From the NCBI GenBank assembly GCA_032622095.1, contig CP136063.1:80455980-80519979 (forward strand): DNA of 64,000 nucleotides, read 5' to 3'. The DNA comes from Siphonodentalium dalli. Lineage: Eukaryota; Mollusca; Scaphopoda; Gadilida; Siphonodentaliidae. Shown in pieces: positions 12,988 through 23,437 of this stretch. The notes beneath the pieces are model-generated. The model was not told the DNA's origin. It was given only the letters and a program-made list of their open reading frames with translations, and did not search any database. Position numbers and translations under genes: made by a program. Within the stretch, counting starts at the first letter, position 1, and every line of letters starts with the position of its first letter.

Positions 12988-14069
12988 TTAACCCCACGCA
13001 GCTGGATTTCTAGAGCACGAGGTCAGCACGGGTCCCGACATATTCGTCGTGATTTCATATAAATTGGCATTTCTACCTAATTTCGAGGTACCAGGACACT
13101 CTACAGAGATAACCCTCCACATTAGTTGATTCATATGTGTAGACAGTGTGACCGCTGGTAGTGTAAAGCCGCCCCACGCAGTTGAAATTTGGTAAAAACA
13201 GGTCATCACGGACTTCAATACGTCTATGTACAAACCGAACATTATCGCTAGTATGGCCCGTTTTTAGGGCTCCAGGACACCACAAACGCATAACCCACGA
13301 ACATAACAGGCATGTCATTGTGGTCAACACATCATCCCTATTTACAATTTAACCCCACGCAGCTGTATTTCTAGAGCACGAGGTCAGCACGGGTCCCGAC
13401 ATATTCGTCGTGATTTCATATAAATTGGCATTTCTACCTAATTTCGAGGTACCAGGACACTCTACAGAGATAACCCTCCACATTAGTTGATTCATATGTG
13501 TAGACAGTGTGACCGCTGGTAGTGTAAAGCCGCCCCACGCAGTTGAAATTTGGTAAAAACAGGTCATCACGGACTTCAATACGTCTATGTACAAACCGAA
13601 CATTATCGCTATTATGGCCCGTTTTAGGGCTCCAGGACACCACACACGCATAACCCACGAACATATCAGGCATGTCATTGTGGTCAACACATCATCCCTA
13701 TTTACAATTTAACCCCACGCAGCTGGATTTCTAGAGCACGAGGTCAGCACGGGTCCCGACATATTCGTCGTGATTTCATATAAATTGGCATTTCTACCTA
13801 ATTTCGAGGTACCAGGACACTCTACAGAGATAACCCTCCACATTAGTTGATTCATATGTGTAGACAGTGTGACCGCTGGTAGTGTAAAGCCGCCCCACGC
13901 AGTTGAAATTTGGTAAAAACAGGTCATCACGGACTTCAATACGTCTATGTACAAACCGAACATTATCGCTAGTATGGCCCGTTTTTAGGGCTCCAGGACA
14001 CCACACACGCATAACCCACGAACATAACAGGCATGTCATTGTGGTCAACACATCATCCCTATTTACAAT
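12988..14069 (+). repeat. Three satellite monomers between higher-order repeat copies
   Basis: Monomers Ba, Bb and Ba starting at 12988, 13349 and 13709 do not complete a pentamer. The 13349 unit has CTGTATTTC in place of CTGGATTTC and the shortened GTTTTAGGG also seen at 4058, 5670 and 8028. Confidence 0.7.
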
Positions 14070-15666
14070 TTAACCCCACGCAGCTGGATTTCTAGAGCAC
14101 GAGGTCAGCACGGGTCCCGACATATTCGTCGTGATTTCATATAAATTGGCATTTCTACCTAATTTCGAGGTACCAGGACACTCTACAGAGATAACCCTCC
14201 ACATTAGTTGATTCATATGTGTAGACAGTGTGACCGCTGGTAGTGTAAAGCCGCCCCACGCAGTTGAAATTTGGTAAAAACAGGTCATCACGGACTTCAA
14301 TACGTCTATGTACAAACCGAACATTATCGCTATTATGGCCCGTTTTTAGGGCTCCAGGACACCACACACGCATAACCCACGAACATATCAGGTATGTCAT
14401 TGTGGTCAACACATCATCCCTATTTACAATTTAACCCCACGCAGCTGGATTTCTAGAGCACGAGGTCAGCACGGGTCCCGACATATTGGTCGTGATTTCA
14501 TATAAATTGGCATTTCTACCTAATTTCGAGGTACCAGGACACTCTACAGAGATAACCCTCCACATTAGTTGATTCATATGTGTAGACAGTGTGACCGCTG
14601 GTAGTGTAAAGCCGCCCCACGCAGTTGAAATTTGGTAAAAACAGGTCATCACGGACTTCAATACGTCTATATGTACAAACCGAACATTATCGCTAGTATG
14701 GCCCGTTTTTAGGGCTCCAGGACACCACACACGCATAACCCACGAACATAACAGGCATGTCATTGTGGTCAACACATCATCCCTATTTACAATTTAACCC
14801 CACGCAGCTGGATTTCTAGAGCACGAGGTCAGCACGGGTCCCGACATATTCGTCGTGATTTCATATAAATTGGCATTTCTACCTAATTTCGAGGTACCAG
14901 GACACTCTACAGAGATAACCCTCCACATTAGTTGATTCATATGTGTAGACAGTGTGACCGCTGGTAGTGTAAAGCCGCCCCACGCAGTTGAAATTTGGTA
15001 AAAACAGGTCATCACGGACTTCAATACGTCTATGTACAAACCGAACATTATCGCTATTATGGCCCGTTTTTAGGGCTCCAGGACACCACACACGCATAAC
15101 CCACGAACATATCAGGCATGTCATTGTGGTCAACACATCATCCCTATTTACAATTTAACCCCACGCAGCTGGATTTCTAGAGCACGAGGTCAGCACGGGT
15201 CCCGACATATTCGTCGTGATTTCATATAAATTGGCATTTCTACCTAATTTCGAGGTACCAGGACACTCTACAGAGATAACCCTCCACATTAGTTGATTCA
15301 TATGTGTAGAGAGTGTGACCGCTGGTAGTGTAAAGCCGCCCCACGCAGTTGAAATTTGGTAAAAACAGGTCATCACCGACTTCAATACGTCTATGTACAA
15401 ACCGAACATTATCGCTATATTATGGCCCGTTTTTAGGGCTCCAGGACACCACACACGCATAACCCACGAACATATCAGGCATGTCATTGTGGTCAACACA
15501 TCATCCCTATTTACAATTTAACCCCACGCAGCTGGATTTCTAGAGCACGAGGTCAGCACGGGTCCCGACATATTCGTCGTGATTTCATATAAATTGGCAT
15601 TTCTACCTAATTTCGAGGTACCAGGACACTCTACAGAGATATCCCTCCACATTAGTTGATGCATAT

Positions 15667-16283
15667 AATAATAATATAGAGTATTTGTATAGCGCCATAT
15701 CCCGTATGGCTCATGGCGCTGAACAATTCACACAAACGCAGTCACACACATTCACACTATAACATATACGCAATAAATAATATGCATGTATTTCAATAAT
15801 TAAGTCTCCTCAACGTTTTCTGATGTTATTTGTCCGAAATGGGAGATGAATAGGTGAGTTTTTAGGGCCGATTTGAATGTTTCCAAACAGTCAGACTGTT
15901 TCACCTCTTTGGGAAGGTTGTTCCAAATGGTCGGCCCGTAGACCTCGAAAGAACGGCGACCAAAGTACATCAGATCTCGTTTAGGTACAACCATCGCATT
16001 CGCATCCTGTGATCGAAGTGGTCGAGCAGGTACATATTTGACCAACAATGTATCAATATATGGTGGCAAAGCATTATCAATATCCGACTTTCTATAACAC
16101 AAAGTAGCATGTTTGTACACAATTCGTTCAAATATGGGAAGCCAATGTAATTTATACAACAGTGGGGTAACATGATCAAATTTGCCTGCACGGCACACAA
16201 TTTTTGCAGCAATATTAACAATTTTTTGAAGTTTGTGAAGTTGATAATCTGGGAGTCCTGCTAAAATAGAATTACAGTAATCG
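15667..16283 (-). mobile_element. 5'-truncated L2/CR1-like LINE fragment, copy 2
   Basis: The second copy of the fragment at 9624, at the same point of an A-type monomer and 6043 bp further on. It carries the same 3' UTR hairpin and TTATTATTA-type tail. It differs from copy 1 by a six-T rather than seven-T run (16222-16227). It was carried here by duplication of the surrounding satellite block. Confidence 0.85.
15800..16281 (-). pseudogene. Reverse transcriptase C-terminal fragment (L2/CR1-like)
   Basis: The same protein fragment as at 9757, here with the frame open for about 160 residues from 'IDYCNSILAGLPDYQLHKLQ' to the stop at 15800. The open frame continues upstream into satellite DNA, which is read-through and not part of the element. 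The fragment covers only the post-catalytic C-terminal region typical of L2/CR1/Jockey-group polyproteins, so it is a dead 5'-truncated copy even though it is unbroken. It probably shows the ancestral frame. Confidence 0.85.
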
Positions 16284-17218
16284 ATGTGTAGAGAGTGTGA
16301 CCGCTGGTAGTGGAAAACCACCCCACGCAGTTGAAATTTGGTAAAAACAGGTCATCACGGACTTCAATACGTCTATGTACAAACCGAACATTATCGCTAG
16401 TATGGCCCGTTTTTAGGGCTCCAGGACACCACACACGCATAACCCACGAACATAACAGGCATGTCATTGTGGTCAACACATCATCCCTATTTACAATTTA
16501 ACCCCACGCAGCTGGATTTCTAGAGCACGAGGTCAGCACGGGTCCCGACATATTGGTCGTGATTTCATATAAATTGGCATTTCTACCTAATTTCGAGGTA
16601 CCAGGACACTCTACAGAGATAACCCTCCACATTAGTTGATGCATATGTGTAGAGAGTGTGACCGCTGGTAGTGGAAAACCACCCCACGCAGTTGAAATTT
16701 GGTAAAAACAGGTCATCACGGACTTCAATACGTCTATGTACAAACCGAACATTATCGCTAGTATGGCCCGTTTTTAGGGCTCCAGGACACCACACACGCA
16801 TAACCCACGAACATAACAGGCATGTCATTGTGGTCAACACATCATCCCTATTTACAATTTAACCCCACGCAGCTGGATTTCTAGAGCACGAGGTCAGCAC
16901 GGGTCCCGACATATTCGTCGTGATTTAATATAAATTGGCATTTCTACCTAATTTCGAGGTACCAGGACACTCTACAGAGATATCCTCCAAATTAGTTGAT
17001 GCATATGTGTAGAGAGTGTGACCGATGGTAGTGGAAAACCACCCCACGCAGTTGAAATTTGGTAAAAACAGGTCATCACGGACTTCAATACGTCTATGTA
17101 CAAACCGAACATTATCGCTAGTATGGCCCGTTTTTAGGGCTCCAGGACACCACATACGCATAACCCACGAACATAACAGGCATGTCATTGTGGTCAACAC
17201 ATCATCCCTATTTACAAT

Positions 17219-19025
17219 TTAACCCCACGCAGCTGGATTTCTAGAGCACGAGGTCAGCACGGGTCCCGACATATTCGTCGTGATTTCATATAAATTGGCA
17301 TTTCTACCTAATTTCGAGGTACCAGGACACTCTACAGAGATAACCCTCCACATTAGTTGATTCATATGTGTAGACAGTGTGACCGCTGGTAGTGTAAAGC
17401 CGCCCCACGCAGTTGAAATTTGGTAAAAACAGGTCATCACGGACTTCAATACGTCTATGTACAAACCGAACATTATCGCTATTATGGCCCGTTTTTAGGG
17501 CTCCAGGACACCACACACGCATAACCCACGAACATATCAGGCATGTCATTGTGGTCAACACATCATCCCTATTTACAATTTAACCCCACGCAGCTGGATT
17601 TCTAGAGCACGAGGTCAGCACGGGTCCCGACATATTGGTCGTGATTTCATATAAATTGGCATTTCTACCTAATTTCGAGGTACCAGGACACTCTACAGAG
17701 ATAACCCTCCACATTAGTTGATTCATATGTGTAGACAGTGTGACCGCTGGTAGTGTAAAGCCGCCCCACGCAGTTGAAATTTGGTAAAAACAGGTCATCA
17801 CGGACTTCAATACGTCTATGTACAAACCGAACATTATCGCTAGTATGGCCCGTTTTTAGGGCTCCAGGACACCACACACGCATAACCCACGAACATAACA
17901 GGCATGTCATTGTGGTCAACACATCATCCCTATTTACAATTTAACCCCACGCAGCTGGATTTCTAGAGCACGAGGTCAGCACGGGTCCCGACATATTCGT
18001 CGTGATTTCATATAAATTGGCATTTCTACCTAATTTCGAGGTACCAGGACACTCTACAGAGATAACCCTCCACATTAGTTGATTCATATGTGTAGACAGT
18101 GTGACCGCTGGTAGTGTAAAGCCGCCCCACGCAGTTGAAATTTGGTAAAAACAGGTCATCACGGACTTCAATACGTCTATGTACAAACCGAACATTATCG
18201 CTATTATGGCCCGTTTTTAGGGCTCCAGTACACCACACACGCATAACCCACGAACATATCAGGCATGTCATTGTGGTAAACACATCATCCCTATTTACAA
18301 TTTAACTCCACGCAGCTGGATTTCTAGAGCACGAGGTCAGCACGGGTCCCGACATATTCGTCGTGATTTCATATAAATTGGCATTTCTACCTAATTTCGA
18401 GGTACCAGGACACTCTACAGAGATAACCCTCCACATTAGTTGATTCATATGTGTAGAGAGTGTGACCGCTGGTAGTGTAAAGCCGCCCCACGCAGTTGAA
18501 ATTTGGTAAAAACAGGTCATCACGGACTTCAATACGTCTATGTACAAACCGAACATTATCGCTATATTATGGCCCGTTTTTAGGGCTCCAGGACACCACA
18601 CACGCATAACCCACGAACATATCAGGCATGTCATTGTGGTCAACACATCATCCCTATTTACAATTTAACCCCACGCAGCTGGATTTCTAGAGCACGAGGT
18701 CAGCACGGGTCCCGACATATTCGTCGTGATTTCATATAAATTGGCATTTCTACCTAATTTCGAGGTACCAGGACACTCTACAGAGATATCCCTCCACATT
18801 AGTTGATGCATATGTGTAGAGAGTGTGACCGCTGGTAGTGGAAAACCACCCCACGCAGTTGAAATTTGGTAAAAACAGGTCATCACGGACTTCAATACGT
18901 CTATGTACAAACCGAAAATTATCGCTTGTATGGCCCGTTTTTAGGGCTCCAGGACACCACACACGCATAACCCACGAACATATCAGGCATGTCATTGTGG
19001 TCAACACATCATCCCTATTTACAAT
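17219..19025 (+). repeat. Five-monomer higher-order repeat, intact copy
   Basis: Order Bb-Ba-Bb-Bb'-Aa at 17219, 17580, 17941, 18302 and 18665, total 1807 bp. It matches 802-2608 in length, order and diagnostic changes. The Aa member has GCTTGTATGG and ACATATC, a slight mixture of second-half forms. Confidence 0.85.
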
Positions 19026-19403
19026 TTAACCCCACGCAGCTGGATTTCTAGAGCACGAGGTCAGCACGGGTCCCGACATATTGGTCGTGATTTCATATAA
19101 ATTGGCATTTCTACCTAATTTCGAGGTACCAGGACACTCTACAGAGATAACCCTCCACATTAGTTGATTCATATGTGTAGAGAGTGTGACCGCTGGTAGT
19201 GTAAAGCCGCCCCACGCAGTTGAAATTTGGTAAAAACAGGTCATCACGGACTTCAATACGTCTATGTACAAACCGAACATTATCGCTATTATGGCCCGTT
19301 TTTAGGGCTCCAGGACACCACACACGCATAACCCACGAACATATCAGGCATGTCATTGTGGTCAACACATCATCCCTATTTACAATTTAACCCCACGCAG
19401 CTG

Positions 19404-19515
19404 AGGAATTAGTAAGATGTGACTAAGGTAACACTTAGTTACTTTTGGCTAAGTTAGTCAAAAATAACTAAGTTACGGGTTGACTAAGGCTATGACTAAG
19501 TTTTTTTTTTCAGTG
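19404..19515. repeat. 112-bp TTAGTCA-rich replacement inside a monomer
   Basis: The monomer at 19388 stops after CCCCACGCAGCTG and resumes at AGGACACCACAC near its own end. About 270 bp of satellite are thus replaced by 112 bp of unrelated sequence. The inserted DNA is built from CTAAG/CTTAG and TTAGTCA/TGACTAA words. It contains an imperfect hairpin in which CACTTAGTTACTTTTG faces CAAAAATAACTAAGTTA, and it ends in a T11 run followed by CAGTG. No target duplication is seen. This may be a recombination scar or a remnant of a small hairpin element. Confidence 0.65.
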
Positions 19516-20515
19516 AGGACACCACACACGCATAACCCACGAACATATCAGGCATGTCATTGTGGTCAACACATCATCCCTATTTACAATTTAACCCCAC
19601 GCAGCTGGATTTCTAGAGCACGAGGTCAGCACGGGTCCCGACATATTCGTCGTCATTTCATATAAATTGGCATTTCTACCTAATTTCGAGGTACAAGGAC
19701 ACTCTACAGAGATAACCCTCCACATTAGTTGATTCATATGTGTAGACAGTGTGACCGCTGGTAGTGTAAAGCCGCCCCACGCAGTTGAAATTTGGTAAAA
19801 ACAGGTCATCACGGACTTCAATACGTCTATGTACAAACCGAACATTATCGCTATTATGGCCCGTTTTTAGGGCTCCATGACACCACACACGCATAACCCA
19901 CGAACATATCAGGTATGTCATTGTGGTCAACACATCAGCCCTAATTACAATTTAACCCCAAGCAGCTGGATTTCTAGAGCAGGAGGTCAGCACGGGTCCG
20001 GACATATTCGTCGTGATTTCATATAGATTGGCATTTCTACCTAATTTCGAGGTACCAGGACACTCTACAGACATATCCCTCCACATTGGTTGATGCATAT
20101 GTGTAGAGAGTGTGACCGCTGGTAGTGGAAAACCACCCACGCAGTTGAAATTTGGCAAAAGCAGGTCATCACGGACTTCAATACTTCTATGTACAAACCG
20201 AACATGATCGCTATTATGGCCCGTATTTAGGGCTCCAGGACACCACACACGCATAACCCGCGAACATAACAGGCATGTCATTGTGGTCAACACATCAGCC
20301 CTATTTACAATTTAACCCCACGCAGCTGGATTTCTAGAGCACGAGGTCAGCACGGGTCTGGACATATTCGTCGTGATTTCATATAAATTGGCATTTCTAC
20401 CTAATTTCGAGGTACCAGGACACTCTACAGAGATAACCCTCCACATTAGTTGATTCATATGTGTAGACAGTGTGACCGCTGGTAGTGTAAAGCCGCCCCA
20501 CGCAGTTGAAATTTC

Positions 20516-21587
20516 TTATTAACTCGAGATGAGTACTAATAACTGCCGTAATATGCTCTGGATGTGTACTCCAAATCTATTCAAACAGACAAGGATGGAT
20601 AACTCTAAAATCAAGTGGTAATTTTAACGCAATTTTGACTGAGTTCTGGGCCAGATAGTATTCCCGATAATGAAAAATAATATATTTCTAAAATCGATAT
20701 CTAACAAATCTGAGCTTTGATGGGTGACTTCCTCAACTCGAATAAAATATTTTTGACCCGCGAAGACATTGAAATAGTAGTTGAGAGGAGTTTTATCGGA
20801 TTGAGTACCTTTAATGTACCGGTATAATTATGATTCTAAGTGAATGTGAGAATCCAATCACTAAAGAAAGGATCTGAAATGTTGCATTTTTTTTTAATTT
20901 TTGCAGCATTTTGTTATATCTGCCCCTTATTATTTATACTGATTATATCATTGATATAAAAGTATCAAGAGAATCCACAGAGATGCCATTGCTAATGGTA
21001 TATATATAGGTGGTGATCCCCATTTAAAAATTGGTCGACCGGTGTCCCTCAATAAAAAATATAAAGTATGGCTAATAACTTCAATTACCATAGTTATTTC
21101 AAATTGACAACATCGCTGATTTCTAAGCACTATTTGTTATTAAAATTTCGCGCTTATTCTACTGTATTTAATAAGTAAACTGTAGAATTCTGGTCTGTCA
21201 GGACAGCAACCAAACAAGAACGTTGTGAAAATGTTTTCATTATATGTTTCATTGAATGTTAAAATTATGACTTGGACATAATACCAAGTTTCAATCTGAA
21301 TATTTCCACCAGATCATTCGATATGGTGTCCGTTACTTTTGCACTGTGTTAACAAATTATCTACGAATACTCTGTATATGTTAATATGGCATCACAACAG
21401 AACTTCACGGCCTATAATATAATTATCGGCTTAAAATGTAAATTTGTAAAGAATCCGGACGGAACACATTCCATTTATAGTGGTCTAATTTATTTATTGC
21501 TGAGTATCATTCAGCTCAATAATTGGGACAGATTAGTGGCGACAGACATCTTATGCGTATAAAATATAAAAATTACAGTCCTATTTG
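20516..21587. other. Non-coding spacer, left part
   Basis: AT-rich sequence between the two satellite arrays with no credible gene. Open frames here are short and lack recognisable domains. No satellite-like sequence is recognised in this part. Confidence 0.6.
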
Positions 21588-21745
21588 AGGGGGGGGGGGG
21601 GTCCAATCCCAGATTCCCAGGAAATAAATCAGCAAATCCCAGTTCCCAGGAAAAAAATATGCCATTTCCCAGCTCCCAGGAATTAAAAGCAAATCCCAGT
21701 TCCCAGTAAAAAAAAGCCAGTTCCCAGGAATTAAAATATTACATA
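21588..21745. repeat. Decayed minisatellite of CCCAGNTCCCAGGAA units
   Basis: After a run of G (about 21589-21601), units of roughly 25-35 bp built on 'TCCCAGTTCCCAGGAA' followed by A-rich spacers repeat about five times. The units are a transition-decayed form of the CCCGGGTCCCGGAA array at 22010-22165. Read on the minus strand they give a short repetitive frame with a recurring Gly-Asn-Trp-Asp, which is not taken to be a protein. Confidence 0.7.
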
Positions 21746-22009
21746 GAGTATCGACAAAACATACAATATTCACAAGTAATGTAGATCAATGTAGCCTACA
21801 TATATTGTATTTTTATGCTATATTTTGATTTGTTGGCTACTGTCTGGTCAATTACATCATTTTACATGACATAAAATGCGAACCTATATGCAAATCCATT
21901 GAACAGAATCAACAGATCACTCTTTACACTGATCTACACCACTGCAAACCAGGTATTCCCTAAATGTCCAGGTGATGTATGCAAATTCATGTGGTGAATA
22001 AAAATGGAA

Positions 22010-22165
22010 ATCCCGATTAATTGGGGATAATTTCCCGGGTCCCGGAAAATAATTTCAACCTTTCCCGGGTCCCGGTGGAATTCTGTTCCCGATTCCCGGA
22101 AAATTAAATCTGACGATCCCAATTCCCGAAAAATAAAAAGGGTCGATCCCGGTGTCCCGAAAATA
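22010..22165. repeat. Minisatellite of TCCCGGGTCCCGGAAAAT units
   Basis: Five to six degenerate units of about 28-32 bp with the core TCCCGGGTCCCGGAAAATAA. They match the 21.6-21.7 kb array except that CCGG is kept where the other has CCAG. Confidence 0.7.
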
Positions 22166-22497
22166 CCCGCCCCTCCTATCGTTGGGTCGATTTCTTCTAA
22201 TAAGATACTACAATGCACATGGAAAACCATCTAAACAGATTGTGCAACACAATGAATTTATGTCAAAGCGTCAATGTAGGCTATATGGAATATCGACGTT
22301 TATAAATATCGATCTTCTTGTGGACTTCGTTCGAATGAATTCCGGCAGCTTGGGATAAATTTATAATGGACATCAGTGTGATGGCCACTGTGTCATACAT
22401 ATTATATTGTAATTTACGACCCTGCCTAACTATGCTTAAAAGCCATGTCCTGATTGGCCAGTGGCCCGAGTTACCATGGCTATATCGTTCCAGTTTT

Positions 22498-22530
22498 GTG
22501 GTACAATTCTACTTTTTCCAATTGTACCAC
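22498..22530. repeat. Short hairpin
   Basis: GTGGTACAATT (22498-22508) is followed 11 bases later by AATTGTACCAC (22520-22530), with further pairing of TTTT and AAAA outside. It is isolated, with no adjacent gene. Confidence 0.5.
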
Positions 22531-22637
22531 GAAAACAATCGGTTTATTCAGATCGCCGCACGCGACTTTTCCCGTCTTTTCTAACTCCGCACAAACGGGG
22601 CATCGATGGAGTACACCCGCACCCGTAACATAAGATA

Positions 22638-22826
22638 GGGGGCTCGTTAGGTTCAATCGTTAGTCAAAAATATACACAAACATGACGCTCAAATATGACG
22701 CCCTGCTCTGTCGAAAATATACTTACGCCCATTTTTATCAACGATTCTCAAAGATATAGTACTATAGTACTAACATACTCAAAATACACTTATGCCCACT
22801 TTTACGATTGAACCTAACGAGCCCCA
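22638..22826. mobile_element. Short TA-flanked MITE (~190 bp)
   Basis: A perfect 22-bp terminal inverted repeat begins GGGGCTCGTTAGGTTCAATC (22639-22660) and is mirrored at 22804-22825. TA lies just outside both ends, allowing one extra G/T at the tips. The interior has two related copies of AAATATACTTACGCCCATTT / AAATACACTTATGCCCACTT (about 22710 and 22782). TA flanks suggest a Tc1/mariner-type non-autonomous element; the family is not known. Confidence 0.75.
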
Positions 22827-23437
22827 CTATATTCTCGTAACCATTTGAATTTTTCTACATCTTGACAATCTTGCGAATTTTCTAGCGATTTATACATCTT
22901 TAGTGGTCATCAACTCTAAAAGCGGGACATATGCACTTTGATATAAATGTCTGATATACATACCGGTATCAGATTCTGTGATGACCCAATAAGCGAGATC
23001 ACTGAGTCGCTGCCGTTTTGGATTAATCCAGCTCCGATCCGTGATTTCCGAGATTTATCCAGCTCAGGTTTCGTGCATGCTACTCCAGAACTTTGACATG
23101 TATAGCACTATAACCGCTGAACCGAGCCTGTGGTTCCAATATGGCCGCGAGTTAGTGACATGGCGTATTCTTCACAACCTCAGCTGTATAGAGTCGATAA
23201 CTTCTTCGATCTCTAAAAATATACTTCACTCCATTACCAAATAACGCTGAGCATCCTGAAATTGGACTCAAATGACGATTTATTTGAAATCACGACATTT
23301 ATGCCCTGGCTCGTGTTGACATCGTCCTTGAGCTGCGTGTGTTCATTTGTAACGGTCACTATAGTATAGAGATTACTACTGGAATAACTTATTTATCGGC
23401 TGGTTATCAGATGAGTTTGTTGTGTAAATATCAAGGG
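22827..23437. other. Non-coding spacer, right part
   Basis: No gene, repeat or regulatory element is recognisable. Open frames at 23041-23244 and 23339-23587 lack domain signatures. The second runs into the frayed start of the inverted satellite array. Confidence 0.55.

Larger units (their letters stand above)
14070..16497 (+). repeat. Higher-order repeat copy with the second LINE fragment
   Basis: Order Bb-Ba-Bb-Bb'-Aa at 14070, 14431, 14794, 15155 and 15518, with the Aa monomer split by the LINE fragment. It lies 6043 bp from the corresponding block at 8028 and shares its private changes (CAGGTATGTC, GTCTATATGTAC). It differs in having CCGCC rather than CGACGCC-type spelling in the third monomer. 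Two A-type monomers follow (16498, 16859), as in the earlier block. Confidence 0.8.
1..20515 (+). repeat. 361-bp satellite array 1 (about 50 tandem monomers)
   Basis: Near-identical units of about 361 bp repeat head to tail from the window edge to 20515, where the last unit breaks off within 'GCAGTTGAAATTT'. Taking the minus-strand stop next to 'CCCCACGCAGCTGG' as the register, monomers begin at 80, 441, 802, 1163, 1524, 1885, 2248 and so on. Two main forms of the first half are seen: A (GATGCAT, GGAAAACCACC) and B (GATTCAT, GTAAAGCCGCC). The second half also has forms: a (GCTAGTATGG, ACATAAC), b (GCTATTATGG, ACATATC) and b' (a 2-bp insertion, GCTATATTATGG). The array is interrupted by two kinds of duplicated insertion and one short replacement. 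The left boundary lies outside the window. The 84-114-residue open frames inside the units are not treated as genes. Confidence 0.97.

Noticed and set aside
80-20293. Repeated 84-117-residue frames in satellite units as genes
   Set aside because: They shift frame every monomer, have frequent amino-acid-changing differences between forms, and match no protein I know.
1-20515. CRISPR array
   Set aside because: The repeated unit is 361 bp with no short repeat/unique spacer alternation and the context is eukaryotic.
21934-22230. 98-residue minus-strand frame with repeated Arg-Asp/Glu-Pro-Gly motifs
   Set aside because: It is a translation of the CCCGGG minisatellite.
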